A stretch of 64,000 nt of DNA from Xanthobacteraceae bacterium (GTDB taxonomy: Bacteria > Pseudomonadota > Alphaproteobacteria > Rhizobiales > Xanthobacteraceae). The stretch spans positions 342,852 to 406,851 of the forward strand of contig JAIESR010000006.1 of the NCBI GenBank assembly GCA_019745775.1, read 5' to 3'. Made by a program: the position numbers and the translations under genes. This document shows, piece by piece, positions 42,228 to 51,349 of the stretch. Position 1 is the stretch's first letter, and every line of letters begins with the position of its first letter. The notes below the pieces were generated by a model that saw only the letters and a list, made by a program, of their open reading frames with translations, did no database searches and had not been told where the DNA came from.

Positions 42228-43454
42228 ATGTATCGTTCAGGCGACTGTCTGGCGAGGAAAGCGTTGGCGCCTAAGTCTGAACCTATCCTGATCGCCGGCG
42301 GTGGGCTGGGCGGCCTCACCACCGCCCTGGCGCTGGCGCAGCGCGGCATTGCGAGCCGCGTGCTCGAAGGCGCGCCCGAGTTCGGCGCCATCGGCTACGG
42401 CATCCAGTTCGGCCCCAATGTCTTCCACGTGCTCGATCGCATCGGCGTTACCGCCGCGGTGATGCAGCAGGCCGACTGTCCGCCCGCAGTGCTGATGCGC
42501 GATGCACTCACCGGCGACGAGCTGGTGCGCATCCCGACCGGGGCATCTTTCCGCGCGCGCTTCGGCCATCCCTACATCGTCGTGCATCGCATCGACCTGC
42601 ATAACGCGCTGCTCGATGCCTGCCAGCGTGCGCCGGAGATCGAGCTGGTGCCGGACGCCATGGTCGCCGCCTTCGACGAGCGTGACCACGGCATCGCGCT
42701 CTCGACGACCGATGGCCGCAGCTTCGCCGGTTCCGCGCTGATCGCGGCCGACGGCATCCGCTCGCTGGCCCGTGCGAAGCTCGTCGGCGACGGCGACCCG
42801 CGACCGATCGGCTATGTCGCGCACCGTACCATCGTGCCGATGTCGGCACTCAAGGCCGACGTGCACCGCCACGAGGTGGTGCTATGGGGCGGCCCGGGGT
42901 TCCACATTGTCCACTACCCGCTGCGCCACGGTACGCTGTTCAACATCGTCGCGGTGTTCCGAACCTCGACCCATGGCGAGCGCGGCGATGTCGAGTCCTA
43001 CCGCGCGGAGCTCCAGCATACCTATCGCGACGCGCATCCGGCGATGCGCGAACTGCTGGCGCTGATGGATCTCGGCCGGCGCTGGCAGGTCGGCGACCGC
43101 GACCCGGTGCGGCACTGGTCGAGGGGGCGCATCGTGCTGCTCGGCGACGCCGCCCATCCGCCGCTGCAATCGCTGGCGCAGGGCGCCTGCATGGCGATCG
43201 AAGACGGGCTTTGCCTGGCGGAGTTGATTCACGCCGCCGGCGGCGACTTCGGCGGCGCCTTCCGCCGTTTCGAGGCGGCCCGCATCCTGCGCACGTCGCG
43301 CCTGCAACTGGAGTCGCGTGCGCTGTGGGACTTCTACCATGCGGAAGGGATTGCCCGGGACGTGCGCAACGCGACGGTAGCCGCATGGGACGAGGAGCAC
43401 ATGTATCGCTGCCTCGCCTGGCTCTATGACGGGTTCCCGACACCGGCCGCCTAG
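42228..43454 (+). CDS. FAD-dependent aromatic monooxygenase (salicylate/3-hydroxybenzoate hydroxylase-like)
   Basis: A 408-residue group A flavoprotein monooxygenase. The FAD motif is ILIAGGGLGGLTTALALAQRG, the DG motif ALIAADGIRSLARAKL, and the GD motif GRIVLLGDAAHPPLQSLAQGACMAIEDG. The closest remembered pattern is 3-hydroxybenzoate 6-hydroxylase or salicylate 1-hydroxylase, suggested by QFGPNVFHVLDRIG. The substrate is inferred. The N-terminus is provisional; a start near AKSEPILIAG would drop about twelve residues. It separates murB from ddl. Confidence 0.85.
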   Translation: MYRSGDCLARKALAPKSEPILIAGGGLGGLTTALALAQRGIASRVLEGAPEFGAIGYGIQFGPNVFHVLDRIGVTAAVMQQADCPPAVLMRDALTGDELVRIPTGASFRARFGHPYIVVHRIDLHNALLDACQRAPEIELVPDAMVAAFDERDHGIALSTTDGRSFAGSALIAADGIRSLARAKLVGDGDPRPIGYVAHRTIVPMSALKADVHRHEVVLWGGPGFHIVHYPLRHGTLFNIVAVFRTSTHGERGDVESYRAELQHTYRDAHPAMRELLALMDLGRRWQVGDRDPVRHWSRGRIVLLGDAAHPPLQSLAQGACMAIEDGLCLAELIHAAGGDFGGAFRRFEAARILRTSRLQLESRALWDFYHAEGIARDVRNATVAAWDEEHMYRCLAWLYDGFPTPAA

Positions 43455-43592
43455 TACGCAAGTCTGGCGCGACCCGACTCATTTGCGTCGCGCACCTAAT
43501 TTGCGCCGCTGACGCATTAAGACTCTCGACGATCCCAAGAATCTCGATTCTATTGGCTCAGGCGCGAATCAGTTGCGGCTGAAGCAAGGGGC

Positions 43593-44513
43593 ATGGACAA
43601 GCACGTCGCCGTTCTGATGGGCGGATGGTCGGCCGAACGGGACGTGTCCCTGCGGTCCGGGAAGGCCTGCGCCGATGCGCTGACGCGCGTGGGCTACCGG
43701 GTGACGCGGATCGACGTGGGCCGCGACATCGCCTCCGTGCTCGCCACCGTCAGACCCGACGTGGCGCTCAACGTGCTGCACGGGCGGCCGGGCGAAGACG
43801 GAACCTTGCAGGGCCTCCTGGAGATCGTCGGGATTCCCTACAGCCATTCCGGCGTGCTGGCCTCCTCGCTGGCGATGCAGAAGGACATGGCCAAGGCGGT
43901 GCTCGTCGGCGCCGGCGTGCCGGTGCCGGAAGGGCTGGTCGCCCACCGGCTGGCGGCGGCCAAGGCGCACCTCCTGCCGCCGCCCTATGTGATCAAGCCG
44001 ATCGCCGAGGGGTCGTCGGTCGGTGTTTTCGTGGTTACCGCCGAACACGCCCACCCGCCGCAGGAGCTGACCCGCGACGACTGGGCCTATGGCGACCGCG
44101 TCATCGTCGAAAAATACATTGCCGGCAAGGAGTTGACCTGCGCCGTCATGGGCGAGCAGGCGCTCGGCGTGATCGAGATCGTGCCGACCGTACGGTTCTA
44201 CGACTACGAGGCGAAGTACGCCCCGGGCGGATCCCGGCACCTGCTGCCGGCGCCAATTTCACCCTTTGTTTACCAACAGGTCCGAGAACTAGCGTTGGGG
44301 GCGCACAAGGCGCTCGGCTGCCGCGGCGTAAGTCGGGCGGATTTCCGCTTCGACGACCGCCTCGAGGGGACGGAGGGACTGGTCTGTCTCGAGGTCAATA
44401 CACAACCTGGCATGACCGAGACCTCGCTCGTGCCCGAGCTCGCGGGTCACGCGGGCATTTCATTTGACGAGCTTGTGCGATGGATGGTCGAGGACGCATC
44501 GCTCAATCGCTGA
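43593..44513 (+). CDS. ddl: D-alanine-D-alanine ligase
   Basis: A 306-residue ATP-grasp enzyme making the D-Ala-D-Ala dipeptide used by MurF. It carries HVAVLMGGWSAERDVSLRSG, NVLHGRPGEDGTLQGLLEI, the YSHSGVLASSLAMQKDMAK motif, PYVIKPIAEGSSVGVF, VEKYIAGKELTCAVMG, and the metal site CLEVNTQPGMTETSLVPE. An internal RFYDYEAKYAPGGSRHLLPAP matches DdlB. The end overlaps the ftsQ start by 34 bases in another frame. Confidence 0.96.
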   Translation: MDKHVAVLMGGWSAERDVSLRSGKACADALTRVGYRVTRIDVGRDIASVLATVRPDVALNVLHGRPGEDGTLQGLLEIVGIPYSHSGVLASSLAMQKDMAKAVLVGAGVPVPEGLVAHRLAAAKAHLLPPPYVIKPIAEGSSVGVFVVTAEHAHPPQELTRDDWAYGDRVIVEKYIAGKELTCAVMGEQALGVIEIVPTVRFYDYEAKYAPGGSRHLLPAPISPFVYQQVRELALGAHKALGCRGVSRADFRFDDRLEGTEGLVCLEVNTQPGMTETSLVPELAGHAGISFDELVRWMVEDASLNR

Positions 44514-45463
44514 CCTGGATCGCGCGGCTGCGCGCCCGCCCGCCGACCGGCGGTGAGATGCCGCGCGACTATGCGCGCACACACTTCCAGGCACCGATGC
44601 CCGCGACCGGCTTCCAGCGCGCCCTGCAGCGCGGCTGGGTCCGGCTCGTTCGCGTTCGCGTGCCAAGGGGTGTCGGCGCCACTGCGGCGATCGCGCTCAT
44701 TCTCGGCGGCGTCGGCTATGGGGTGGTCAAGGGCGATCACGTGGGCGAGGTCGTTGCGTTCCTCGAGGACGCGCGCGACCAGGCCGCCAATGCGGTCGGC
44801 TTCAACATCACGGACCTCACCGTCACCGGCCACAATCAGCTGACCAAGGAAGAGGTGCTGGCTGCCGCACGGGTGACCGGACGCTCGTCGCTCCTGTTCC
44901 TCGATGCCGACGCCACGCGCGAGCGGCTCAAGGCCAATTCCTGGATCGCCGACGCGACGGTACGCAAGCTGCTCCCGGGTGCGCTGCGGATCGAAATCAA
45001 GGAGCGCGAGCCGTTCGCGCTCTGGCAGAAAAATCGCCGCGTCTCCGTCATCGCCGACGACGGCACCGTGCTGGAAGGCTTCGTCGCGCCGCAGCTCTTG
45101 ATGCTGCCGCTGGTGGTCGGCCGTGGCGCGGAAACCCGCGCCAAGGAATTCATCGCGCTGCTCGATCGCGTCCCGTCGATCCGTGACCAGGTACGCGCCT
45201 CGATCCTGGTCGGCGAACGCCGCTGGAATCTGCGGTTGAAGAACGGGCTCGATGTCCGACTGCCGGAAACCGAGGTCGCCGGCGCGCTCGAACATCTCGC
45301 GAAGCTCGATCGCGAGGCGAAGCTCCTCACCCGCGACATCACCGCGATCGACATGCGGCTCGCCGACCGCGTCACCGTGCGCCTCTCCGAGAAGGCAGCG
45401 CAGGAGCGGCAGGAACAGCTGAAGGACCAGCTCAAGAAGAGCAAGAAGGGAGGGCGCGTATGA
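44480..45463 (+). CDS. ftsQ: Cell division protein FtsQ
   Basis: A 327-residue bitopic protein: a cytoplasmic basic N-terminus, a membrane helix at about 67-85 (VGATAAIALILGGVGYGVVK), a POTRA domain (FNITDLTVTGHNQLTKEEVL ... LRIEIKEREPFALWQ) and a beta domain with IDMRLADRVTVRLSEKA. It connects FtsA-side and periplasmic divisome proteins. The ATGA overlap with ftsA and 34-base overlap with ddl show tight coupling. A later start at MPRDYA (44558) is possible. Confidence 0.94.
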   Translation: MDGRGRIAQSLTWIARLRARPPTGGEMPRDYARTHFQAPMPATGFQRALQRGWVRLVRVRVPRGVGATAAIALILGGVGYGVVKGDHVGEVVAFLEDARDQAANAVGFNITDLTVTGHNQLTKEEVLAAARVTGRSSLLFLDADATRERLKANSWIADATVRKLLPGALRIEIKEREPFALWQKNRRVSVIADDGTVLEGFVAPQLLMLPLVVGRGAETRAKEFIALLDRVPSIRDQVRASILVGERRWNLRLKNGLDVRLPETEVAGALEHLAKLDREAKLLTRDITAIDMRLADRVTVRLSEKAAQERQEQLKDQLKKSKKGGRV

Positions 45464-46779
45464 CCGTCCTCCAGTTCGGCCTCACGCCCAAAGCGAAGCC
45501 GGTGTCGCCGAAGCGCTCGGCGCTGGTGGCGGCGCTCGACGTCGGCACCAGCAAGATCGTCTGCCTGATTGCGCGGCTGAAGCCGCAGTCGGGCCAGGAC
45601 GCTGCGCGCCAGCGCACCCATAGCGTCGACGTCGTCGGCTTCGGCCACACCTATGCGCGCGGGATCAAGGGTGGCGCCGTGGTCGACCTGCAGGCCGCCG
45701 AGGAGGCGATGCGTCAGGCGATCGACCTGGCGGAGCGCTCGGCCAAGCTGCAGCTTGAATCGGTCATGGTTTCGATCTCGGCCGGCAAGCCGGCGAGCGA
45801 ACTGATGTCGGCCTCGATCACCATCAACGGCTCGACCGTGGCCAGCCACGACATTGCGCGCGTCATCGCCGCCGGCAGCCGGCATTCGGCGCGCCCCGGA
45901 CGCGCCGTGCTGCATTCGCTGCCGATCGGCTACACGCTCGACGGCGTTGCGGGCATCCGCGAGCCGCGCGGCATGCTCGGGCGCAATTTCGGCATCGACA
46001 TGCACGTGATGACCGCGGAGATGTCGGTCGTCCGTAATCTCATGTACGCGATCGAGAGCTGTCACATCGACGTCGCGTCGATGGTGGCGAGCCCCTACGC
46101 GGCGGCGCTGTCGGCGCTGGCCGACGACGAGGGCGATCTCGGCGCGGCCGTCATCGACATGGGCGCCGGCACCACCACGATGGCGGTGTTCAGCGGCGGG
46201 CGATTCGTGCACGGCGACGGTTTCTCGCTCGGCGGCCGCCACGTCACCATGGACATCGCGCGCGGGCTCAACACCCGCATCGCCGATGCCGAACGCATCA
46301 AGACGCTGTACGGCAGCGTGATGGCCGGCGGCTCGGACGAGCGCGACATGATCTCGGTGCCGCCGGTCGATCAGGACGAGCGCGACGCGCCGCACTACGT
46401 GTCGCGCGCGCAGCTCGTGCGCATCGTCAAGCCGCGCGTCGAAGAAATTCTCGAAATGGTCCGCGATCGTCTCGCGGCATCGCCGTTTGCCGCGGAACCG
46501 CGCGGCCGCGTGGTGCTGACCGGCGGCGCGTGCCAGCTCACAGGTCTTCCCGAGCTCGCGACACAAATGCTCGGGCGGCCGGTTCGCATCGGACGGCCGC
46601 TCCGCATCGGCGGGTTGCCGGACGAGGCGAAGGGGCCTGCTTTCGCGGTGTCGACCGGGCTTCTGGTCTACCCGCAACTCGCCCATCTCGAACCAAGCGA
46701 ACCGCGGTCTACGCGGCAGATGACTGGAACGGGCGGCTATTTCGCACGGGTCGGACGATGGCTTCGGGAGAGCTTCTGA
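45460..46779 (+). CDS. ftsA: Cell division protein FtsA
   Basis: A 439-residue actin-like ATPase that tethers FtsZ to the membrane. The phosphate motif is VAALDVGTSKIVCLIARL, the SHS2 insertion lies near the VMVSISAGKPASE region, and phosphate/adenosine motifs are VIDMGAGTTTMAVF and RVVLTGGACQLTGL. The C-terminal tail TGGYFARVGRWLRESF is the amphipathic membrane-targeting helix. Its TGATG overlaps the start of a 54-codon frame that reaches ftsZ. Confidence 0.96.
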   Translation: MTVLQFGLTPKAKPVSPKRSALVAALDVGTSKIVCLIARLKPQSGQDAARQRTHSVDVVGFGHTYARGIKGGAVVDLQAAEEAMRQAIDLAERSAKLQLESVMVSISAGKPASELMSASITINGSTVASHDIARVIAAGSRHSARPGRAVLHSLPIGYTLDGVAGIREPRGMLGRNFGIDMHVMTAEMSVVRNLMYAIESCHIDVASMVASPYAAALSALADDEGDLGAAVIDMGAGTTTMAVFSGGRFVHGDGFSLGGRHVTMDIARGLNTRIADAERIKTLYGSVMAGGSDERDMISVPPVDQDERDAPHYVSRAQLVRIVKPRVEEILEMVRDRLAASPFAAEPRGRVVLTGGACQLTGLPELATQMLGRPVRIGRPLRIGGLPDEAKGPAFAVSTGLLVYPQLAHLEPSEPRSTRQMTGTGGYFARVGRWLRESF

Positions 46780-46943
46780 TGACAAGCGCATTTTCCGAAG
46801 AGGGCATGCGCCAACGTAAGGCACGACGCATATCCCGGCTCATCCGAACCGGGAGCGACACACTTATGCAGCCGGTGGCGGACCGGCGCGACCGGCGGCA
46901 TCGCAGGACCTGCGGTGCTCGCGCAATGAAGAGGCAGCCATGA
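46779..46943 (+). CDS. Possible 54-codon micro-ORF bridging ftsA and ftsZ
   Basis: An ATG overlaps the ftsA stop (TGATG, 46777-46781), and its own TGA overlaps the ftsZ ATG (ATGA, 46940-46943), filling the entire 160-base gap. The predicted peptide is short and strongly basic ([20 protein letters not shown], then [11 protein letters not shown]). Nothing is recognised in it. It could be a translational relay linking FtsA and FtsZ synthesis, or coincidental. Compare with relatives. Confidence 0.35.
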   Translation: MTSAFSEEGMRQRKARRISRLIRTGSDTLMQPVADRRDRRHRRTCGARAMKRQP

Positions 46944-48751
46944 CCATCAATCTGAAGATCCCTGATATCCGTGAGCTCAAGCCGCGGATCACCGTGTTCG
47001 GGACCGGCGGTGCCGGCGGTAACGCCGTCAACAACATGATCACGAGCGGGCTCCAGGGCTGCGAATTCGTGGTCGCCAACACCGACGCCCAGGCGCTCAC
47101 CATGTCGAAGGCGGAGCGCATCATCCAGATGGGGGTGCAGGTCACCGAAGGTCTCGGTGCCGGCTCGCAGCCCGAGGTCGGACGCGCCGCCGCCGAAGAG
47201 GTTATCGACGAGATTCGCGATCATCTTCAGGGCGCGCACATGGTGTTCGTCACCGCCGGCATGGGCGGCGGCACCGGCACCGGCGCCGCACCGGTGGTCG
47301 CGCGGACCGCCAAGGAGCTCGGCATCCTCACCGTCGGCGTCGTCACCAAGCCCTTCCACTTCGAGGGCGTCCGCCGGATGAAGGTCGCCGAGTCCGGCAT
47401 CACCGAGCTGCAGAAGGTCGTCGACACGCTGCTGATCATTCCCAACCAGAACCTGTTCCGGGTGGCGAACGAGAAGACCACCTTCGCCGACGCGTTCGCG
47501 CTGGCGGACGAGGTGCTGCGCTCCGGCGTCTCCTGCATCACCGACCTGATGGTCAAGGAAGGCCTGATCAATCTCGATTTCGCCGACGTCCGCGCTGTGA
47601 TGCGTGAGATGGGCAAGGCGATGATGGGCACCGGCGAGGCCTCCGGCGAGAAGCGCGCGCTGTCCGCCGCCGAAGCCGCGATCTCGAACCCGCTGATCGA
47701 CGACGCCTCGATGAAGGGCGCCAAGGGCCTGCTGATCTCGATCACCGGCGGCCGCGACCTCACGCTCTACGAGGTCGACGAAGCCGCGACCCGCATCCGC
47801 GAGGAGGTCGATCAGGAAGCCAACATCATCGTCGGCGCGACCTTCGACGAGAACCTGGAAGGCATCATCCGCGTATCGGTGGTGGCTACCGGCATCGATC
47901 ATGCGACCGCGGCGAAGGCGCCGCGGCCGGCGGCGGCATCGGCTCCGATTGCTCCGTCCGGCCCGGCTTCGTCGGCGCCGGAGCAGCGGCTGCACGAGTT
48001 GACCCAGAAGCTGCGTGCCGACCAGCAGCGCCTGGCCGAGCGCATCGAGCGTGCCGAAAGGTCCCCGCCGCCGCAGCCGGCGGGCTCGGTACCGGCCGCA
48101 CCCGCGCATGACGCGATCGAGCATGCCGCCAAGGCGGCGGTTGCGGCGGCGGTGCTGCCGATGACCATGGACGACGTGACGATTCGGCCGATGCAGCCGA
48201 AACCGTCGCTGTTCCCGGAGCCGGCGGCCGAGCCGAAGGCGGCGTTTGAGCCGCCGGCACCGACCGCCTTCATTCCGCCAGCGGCGGAACGGCCGGCGAA
48301 TCGCGGCCAGCGCATGCCGCGAATCGATGAGCTGCCGGTTCCGGCGCAGAACGAGCTGCGCGTCATGCGCGGCGAGGCCCCGGCGGCCGAACCCCCGCAG
48401 AAACAGCGTATGGGCCTGCTCCAGCGGTTGGCCTCAGTCGGCCTTGGCGGCGGCCGCCGCGAGGAAGACACGTCGCAGGCGCCGCAGGAACCGCGGCTCC
48501 AGGAACCACGGATCCAGGACCCGCAGCGGCCGCGGATGGGCCCGGTCCCCCAGCCGCCTGCGCGTCCGATACAGCCGCGGCCGGCGCCGCGGCCACCGGA
48601 GCAGTCGCGGCCGCCCGAGCCGGTATCCGAATATGCGCGGCGGCCTCCGCACCAGGGTCTCGACCCGATGGGGCGGCAGGCTCCTGTGCATAATTCCTCC
48701 GAGGAGGACCAACTCGACATCCCCGCCTTCCTGCGACGGCAGGCCAAATAG
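46940..48751 (+). CDS. ftsZ: Cell division GTPase FtsZ
   Basis: A 603-residue tubulin homologue. The GTPase core has [17 protein letters not shown], the tubulin signature [14 protein letters not shown] (GGGTGTG at 109-115), and the synergy-loop [11 protein letters not shown]. After about residue 320 a Pro/Ala/Arg-rich disordered linker of about 260 residues follows, then the conserved tail [16 protein letters not shown] that binds FtsA. The long linker is usual in alphaproteobacteria. It forms the Z ring. A 160-base gap containing a micro-ORF separates it from ftsA. Confidence 0.97.
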   Translation: MTINLKIPDIRELKPRITVFGTGGAGGNAVNNMITSGLQGCEFVVANTDAQALTMSKAERIIQMGVQVTEGLGAGSQPEVGRAAAEEVIDEIRDHLQGAHMVFVTAGMGGGTGTGAAPVVARTAKELGILTVGVVTKPFHFEGVRRMKVAESGITELQKVVDTLLIIPNQNLFRVANEKTTFADAFALADEVLRSGVSCITDLMVKEGLINLDFADVRAVMREMGKAMMGTGEASGEKRALSAAEAAISNPLIDDASMKGAKGLLISITGGRDLTLYEVDEAATRIREEVDQEANIIVGATFDENLEGIIRVSVVATGIDHATAAKAPRPAAASAPIAPSGPASSAPEQRLHELTQKLRADQQRLAERIERAERSPPPQPAGSVPAAPAHDAIEHAAKAAVAAAVLPMTMDDVTIRPMQPKPSLFPEPAAEPKAAFEPPAPTAFIPPAAERPANRGQRMPRIDELPVPAQNELRVMRGEAPAAEPPQKQRMGLLQRLASVGLGGGRREEDTSQAPQEPRLQEPRIQDPQRPRMGPVPQPPARPIQPRPAPRPPEQSRPPEPVSEYARRPPHQGLDPMGRQAPVHNSSEEDQLDIPAFLRRQAK

Positions 48752-49214
48752 GCGGACCGTTTCGGGGGTGAGGCCGGTCCCGGGTGGGCAGCGGGAGGGG
48801 ACCGGCCGATCAATCCTGGCCGCCTGAACGGAAAGCTAACCGATTGGTGCGAAGGGAAAATTTGCGGCGTGTCGGCGTTTACGCCGCGCCTAAATTATAG
48901 GCCGGCGGCTGCGATCGACGGGCGCAGGCCACCTATTGCGATCGCGTTTGCGACAGTCCGGGGGCACGAATGCGGCCGGATCGAGGTAACACTTGGTAAA
49001 AAACCGTGAGTTTGAGTTACCCAGCTGGCGGACTAAGGTCTCTCGACGTAAGGGGATTTCGTCGTCGGGGGACTGGGGCGGCAGGCGTTCTGCCGCGACA
49101 CAACAAATCAGTTAAGTCCGCGTCCCAACTGACGTTAACAAGGCGGCATTCGCGTGTCGCTGAAGTGAAGGGTCGCCGGCCGAACGTCGGGCTGGCGCGT
49201 ACGTGGGACGGGTA
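48752..49214. other. Intergenic region between ftsZ and lpxC
   Basis: 463 bases with no gene. A 10-bp stem GGCCGGTCCC/GGGACCGGCC with a 16-base loop (48772-48807) follows the ftsZ stop and may attenuate, but it lacks a T-run. Further on lie AT-richer patches (AAATTATAGG near 48893 and GGTAAAAAACC near 48995) that could hold the lpxC promoter. No clear -35/-10 pair was defined. Confidence 0.5.
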
Positions 49215-50165
49215 ATGAAGATCGGCAAGCAAACGACGCTTCGCGATCAGGCCGTGTTGACCGGCGTCGGGGTCCACTCCGGGTTGCCTGTTACCTTGTC
49301 GCTCCTCCCGGCCGAAGCCGATTCCGGTATCCGGTTCCTCCGCACCGGCCTCCCGGGTTCCCGTGATCGCGAGATCAACGCGGACATCCGTTCCGTTACG
49401 GCCACCGAGTTCGCCACCGTCCTCGGCGATGCATCGGGCCCGCTGGTTTCGACCGCCGAGCACGTCCTTGCCGCCCTGCGCGGCCTCGGCGTCGACAATG
49501 CCGTGGTCGAGATCGACGGTCCGGAAGTGCCGATCATGGACGGCAGCGCCGCGGCCTTTGTCCGCGCGATCGATCAGGTTGGCCTGCAATATCTCGCCGA
49601 ACCCCGCCGCTTCATCCGCGTGCTCAAGCCGGTTGCGGTCGCGGTTGGCGACGCCTTTGCCGAGTTCCGCCCGTATTCCCGCGGCTTCCGCATTGAGGCG
49701 GAGATCGCATTCGACCACCCGGTGATCGGCCGCCAGACCATCGCGTATGACGGCCGGCCGGAGAGCTTCCGCCGCGATTTCGCGCGCGCCCGTACCTTCG
49801 GCTTCATGCGCGATGTCGCCAAGCTCTGGAGCGCGGGCTACGCGCTTGGTGCGTCGCTCGAGAACACGCTCGTCGTGAGCGACAACCGCATCCTCAATCC
49901 GGAAGGCACGCGCTTCCCGGATGAGTTCGTGCGCCACAAGGTGCTCGACGCGATCGGCGATCTCGCGCTTGCCGGCGCGCCGCTGCTGGGCCTGTACCGG
50001 TCGGTGCGGGGCGGCCACAAGCTCAACCATGCCGCGCTGTCGGCGCTGATGGCCGACACCAGCGCATGGACGGTGGTCGACGCCGAGCCGGCTCGTCCGG
50101 CCCGCGGCCAGGGCGATCTGGCGGCGGGGCTGGCGGTGCCGGCTTACGCCCCCGACGTCTCCTAA
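49215..50165 (+). CDS. lpxC: UDP-3-O-acyl-N-acetylglucosamine deacetylase
   Basis: 316 residues from ATG 49215 (MKIGKQTTLRDQAVLTG); the alternative start at 49203 adds four. LpxC carries out the committed step of lipid A synthesis using zinc. The Zn ligands are His83 (STAEHVLAALRG), His241 and Asp245 (VRHKVLDAIGD); His268 or nearby His272 in GGHKLNHAAL is the general acid. EIDGPEVPIMDGSA is the glucosamine-binding signature. It follows ftsZ, as in many Proteobacteria. Confidence 0.96.
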   Translation: MKIGKQTTLRDQAVLTGVGVHSGLPVTLSLLPAEADSGIRFLRTGLPGSRDREINADIRSVTATEFATVLGDASGPLVSTAEHVLAALRGLGVDNAVVEIDGPEVPIMDGSAAAFVRAIDQVGLQYLAEPRRFIRVLKPVAVAVGDAFAEFRPYSRGFRIEAEIAFDHPVIGRQTIAYDGRPESFRRDFARARTFGFMRDVAKLWSAGYALGASLENTLVVSDNRILNPEGTRFPDEFVRHKVLDAIGDLALAGAPLLGLYRSVRGGHKLNHAALSALMADTSAWTVVDAEPARPARGQGDLAAGLAVPAYAPDVS

Positions 50166-50329
50166 GCTGCGGTTTTAGCAACGGCTTTTAGCTTTGCCCT
50201 TCGCCACATTGCGGGCGGATTGTCCGCATAATTGCTTGGTGGAGCCGTAGGTTATCGGGTATTCCTTGCGCGTGAGGCGCCCGTGGGGATCGGCTGGGGG
50301 TTTCTCGAGACGACTGTTTCAGGGGGCGT

Positions 50330-51205
50330 ATGTTGCTCACGTCGAACAACATCAATTGGCGCGCCAATTGGATCGTGCGCGCGGCCGTGGTCACGCTGTT
50401 GGCGCCGGTTCTGGTCGGCTGCGACACGCTGACGAGCCTTTGGACTCCAAAGGAAGAGCAGTTCGAGGAGCCCGCCGACAAGCTCTACAACGAGGGCCTC
50501 TACCTTCTGAACAACAAGAGGGACCTGAAGGCGGCGGCCAAGCGCTTCGAGGAGGTCGACCGCCAGCACCCTTATTCGGACTGGGCGCGCCGCTCGCTGA
50601 TCATGTCCGCCTACACCTACTACCAGGCCGGCATGTACGAGGAATCGATCACCACCTCGCGCCGTTACATCCAGCTTCATCCCGGCAGCCCTGACGCCGC
50701 CTATGCGCAATTTCTGATCGGCTCCTGCTATTTCGACCAGATCCGCGACGTCACCCGCGATCAGGACCGCACCGAGCGGGCGATGGCGGCGTTCGAGGAG
50801 GTGGTCCGCAAATATCCGAATTCCGAGTATGCGGTCTCCGCCAAGCGCAAGATCGACGTGGGCCGCGACCAGCTCGCTGCGCAGACCATGATGGTCGGCC
50901 GCTACTACATGGAGCGGCGCGACTATTCGGGCGCGATCAACCGTTTCAAGATCGTGGTGACGCGCTACCAGACCACCCGCCACGTGGAAGAGGCGCTGCT
51001 GCGGCTGACCGAAGCCTATCTGTCGCTTGGCATCGTCAGCGAGGCGCAGACTTCAGCCGCCGTGCTCGGGCACAATTTCCCCGACAGCCGCTGGTACAAG
51101 GACGCCTATGCGCTGGTCCAGCAGCGCGGCCTGCAGCCGCAGGAGAACCGGAGCTCCTGGATCAGCCAGGCGTTCCGCCGGATCGGGGTCGGGAGCGCCG
51201 GTTAG
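50330..51205 (+). CDS. bamD: Outer membrane assembly lipoprotein BamD
   Basis: A 291-residue lipoprotein. The signal sequence ends in lipobox LVGC with Cys31 (LLAPVLVGCDTL), which would be lipidated and sorted to the outer membrane. Five TPR-like helices follow (EPADKLYNEGLYLLNNKRDL, PYSDWARRSLIMSAYTYYQAG, PNSEYAVSAKRKIDVGRDQL, MMVGRYYMERRDYSGAINRF). BamD is an essential component of the beta-barrel assembly machine. It precedes recN. A hairpin terminator follows. Confidence 0.96.
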   Translation: MLLTSNNINWRANWIVRAAVVTLLAPVLVGCDTLTSLWTPKEEQFEEPADKLYNEGLYLLNNKRDLKAAAKRFEEVDRQHPYSDWARRSLIMSAYTYYQAGMYEESITTSRRYIQLHPGSPDAAYAQFLIGSCYFDQIRDVTRDQDRTERAMAAFEEVVRKYPNSEYAVSAKRKIDVGRDQLAAQTMMVGRYYMERRDYSGAINRFKIVVTRYQTTRHVEEALLRLTEAYLSLGIVSEAQTSAAVLGHNFPDSRWYKDAYALVQQRGLQPQENRSSWISQAFRRIGVGSAG

Positions 51206-51239
51206 GCCGGCCGCGTCCAGCCGAGTTTCGCACATTGTG

Positions 51240-51264
51240 AAAGCCGGGCCTTGTCCCGGCTTTT
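51240..51264 (+). terminator. Rho-independent terminator after bamD
   Basis: A perfect 9-bp stem AAAGCCGGG/CCCGGCTTT with a CCTTGT loop, followed by TTGTCGTCTTT, about 35 bases after the bamD stop. It separates bamD from recN. Confidence 0.85.
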
Positions 51265-51349
51265 GTCGTCTTTGATGATAGCGAATCTGCCAGGAGTGGA
51301 TAACCGCGTGGGACGCCCGGCATGCGGCCGGGGCAGTAGTGGAACAGTC

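Noticed and set aside
48772..48807. Firm terminator of ftsZ
   Set aside because: The stem is good but the loop is long and no T-run follows, so termination is uncertain.
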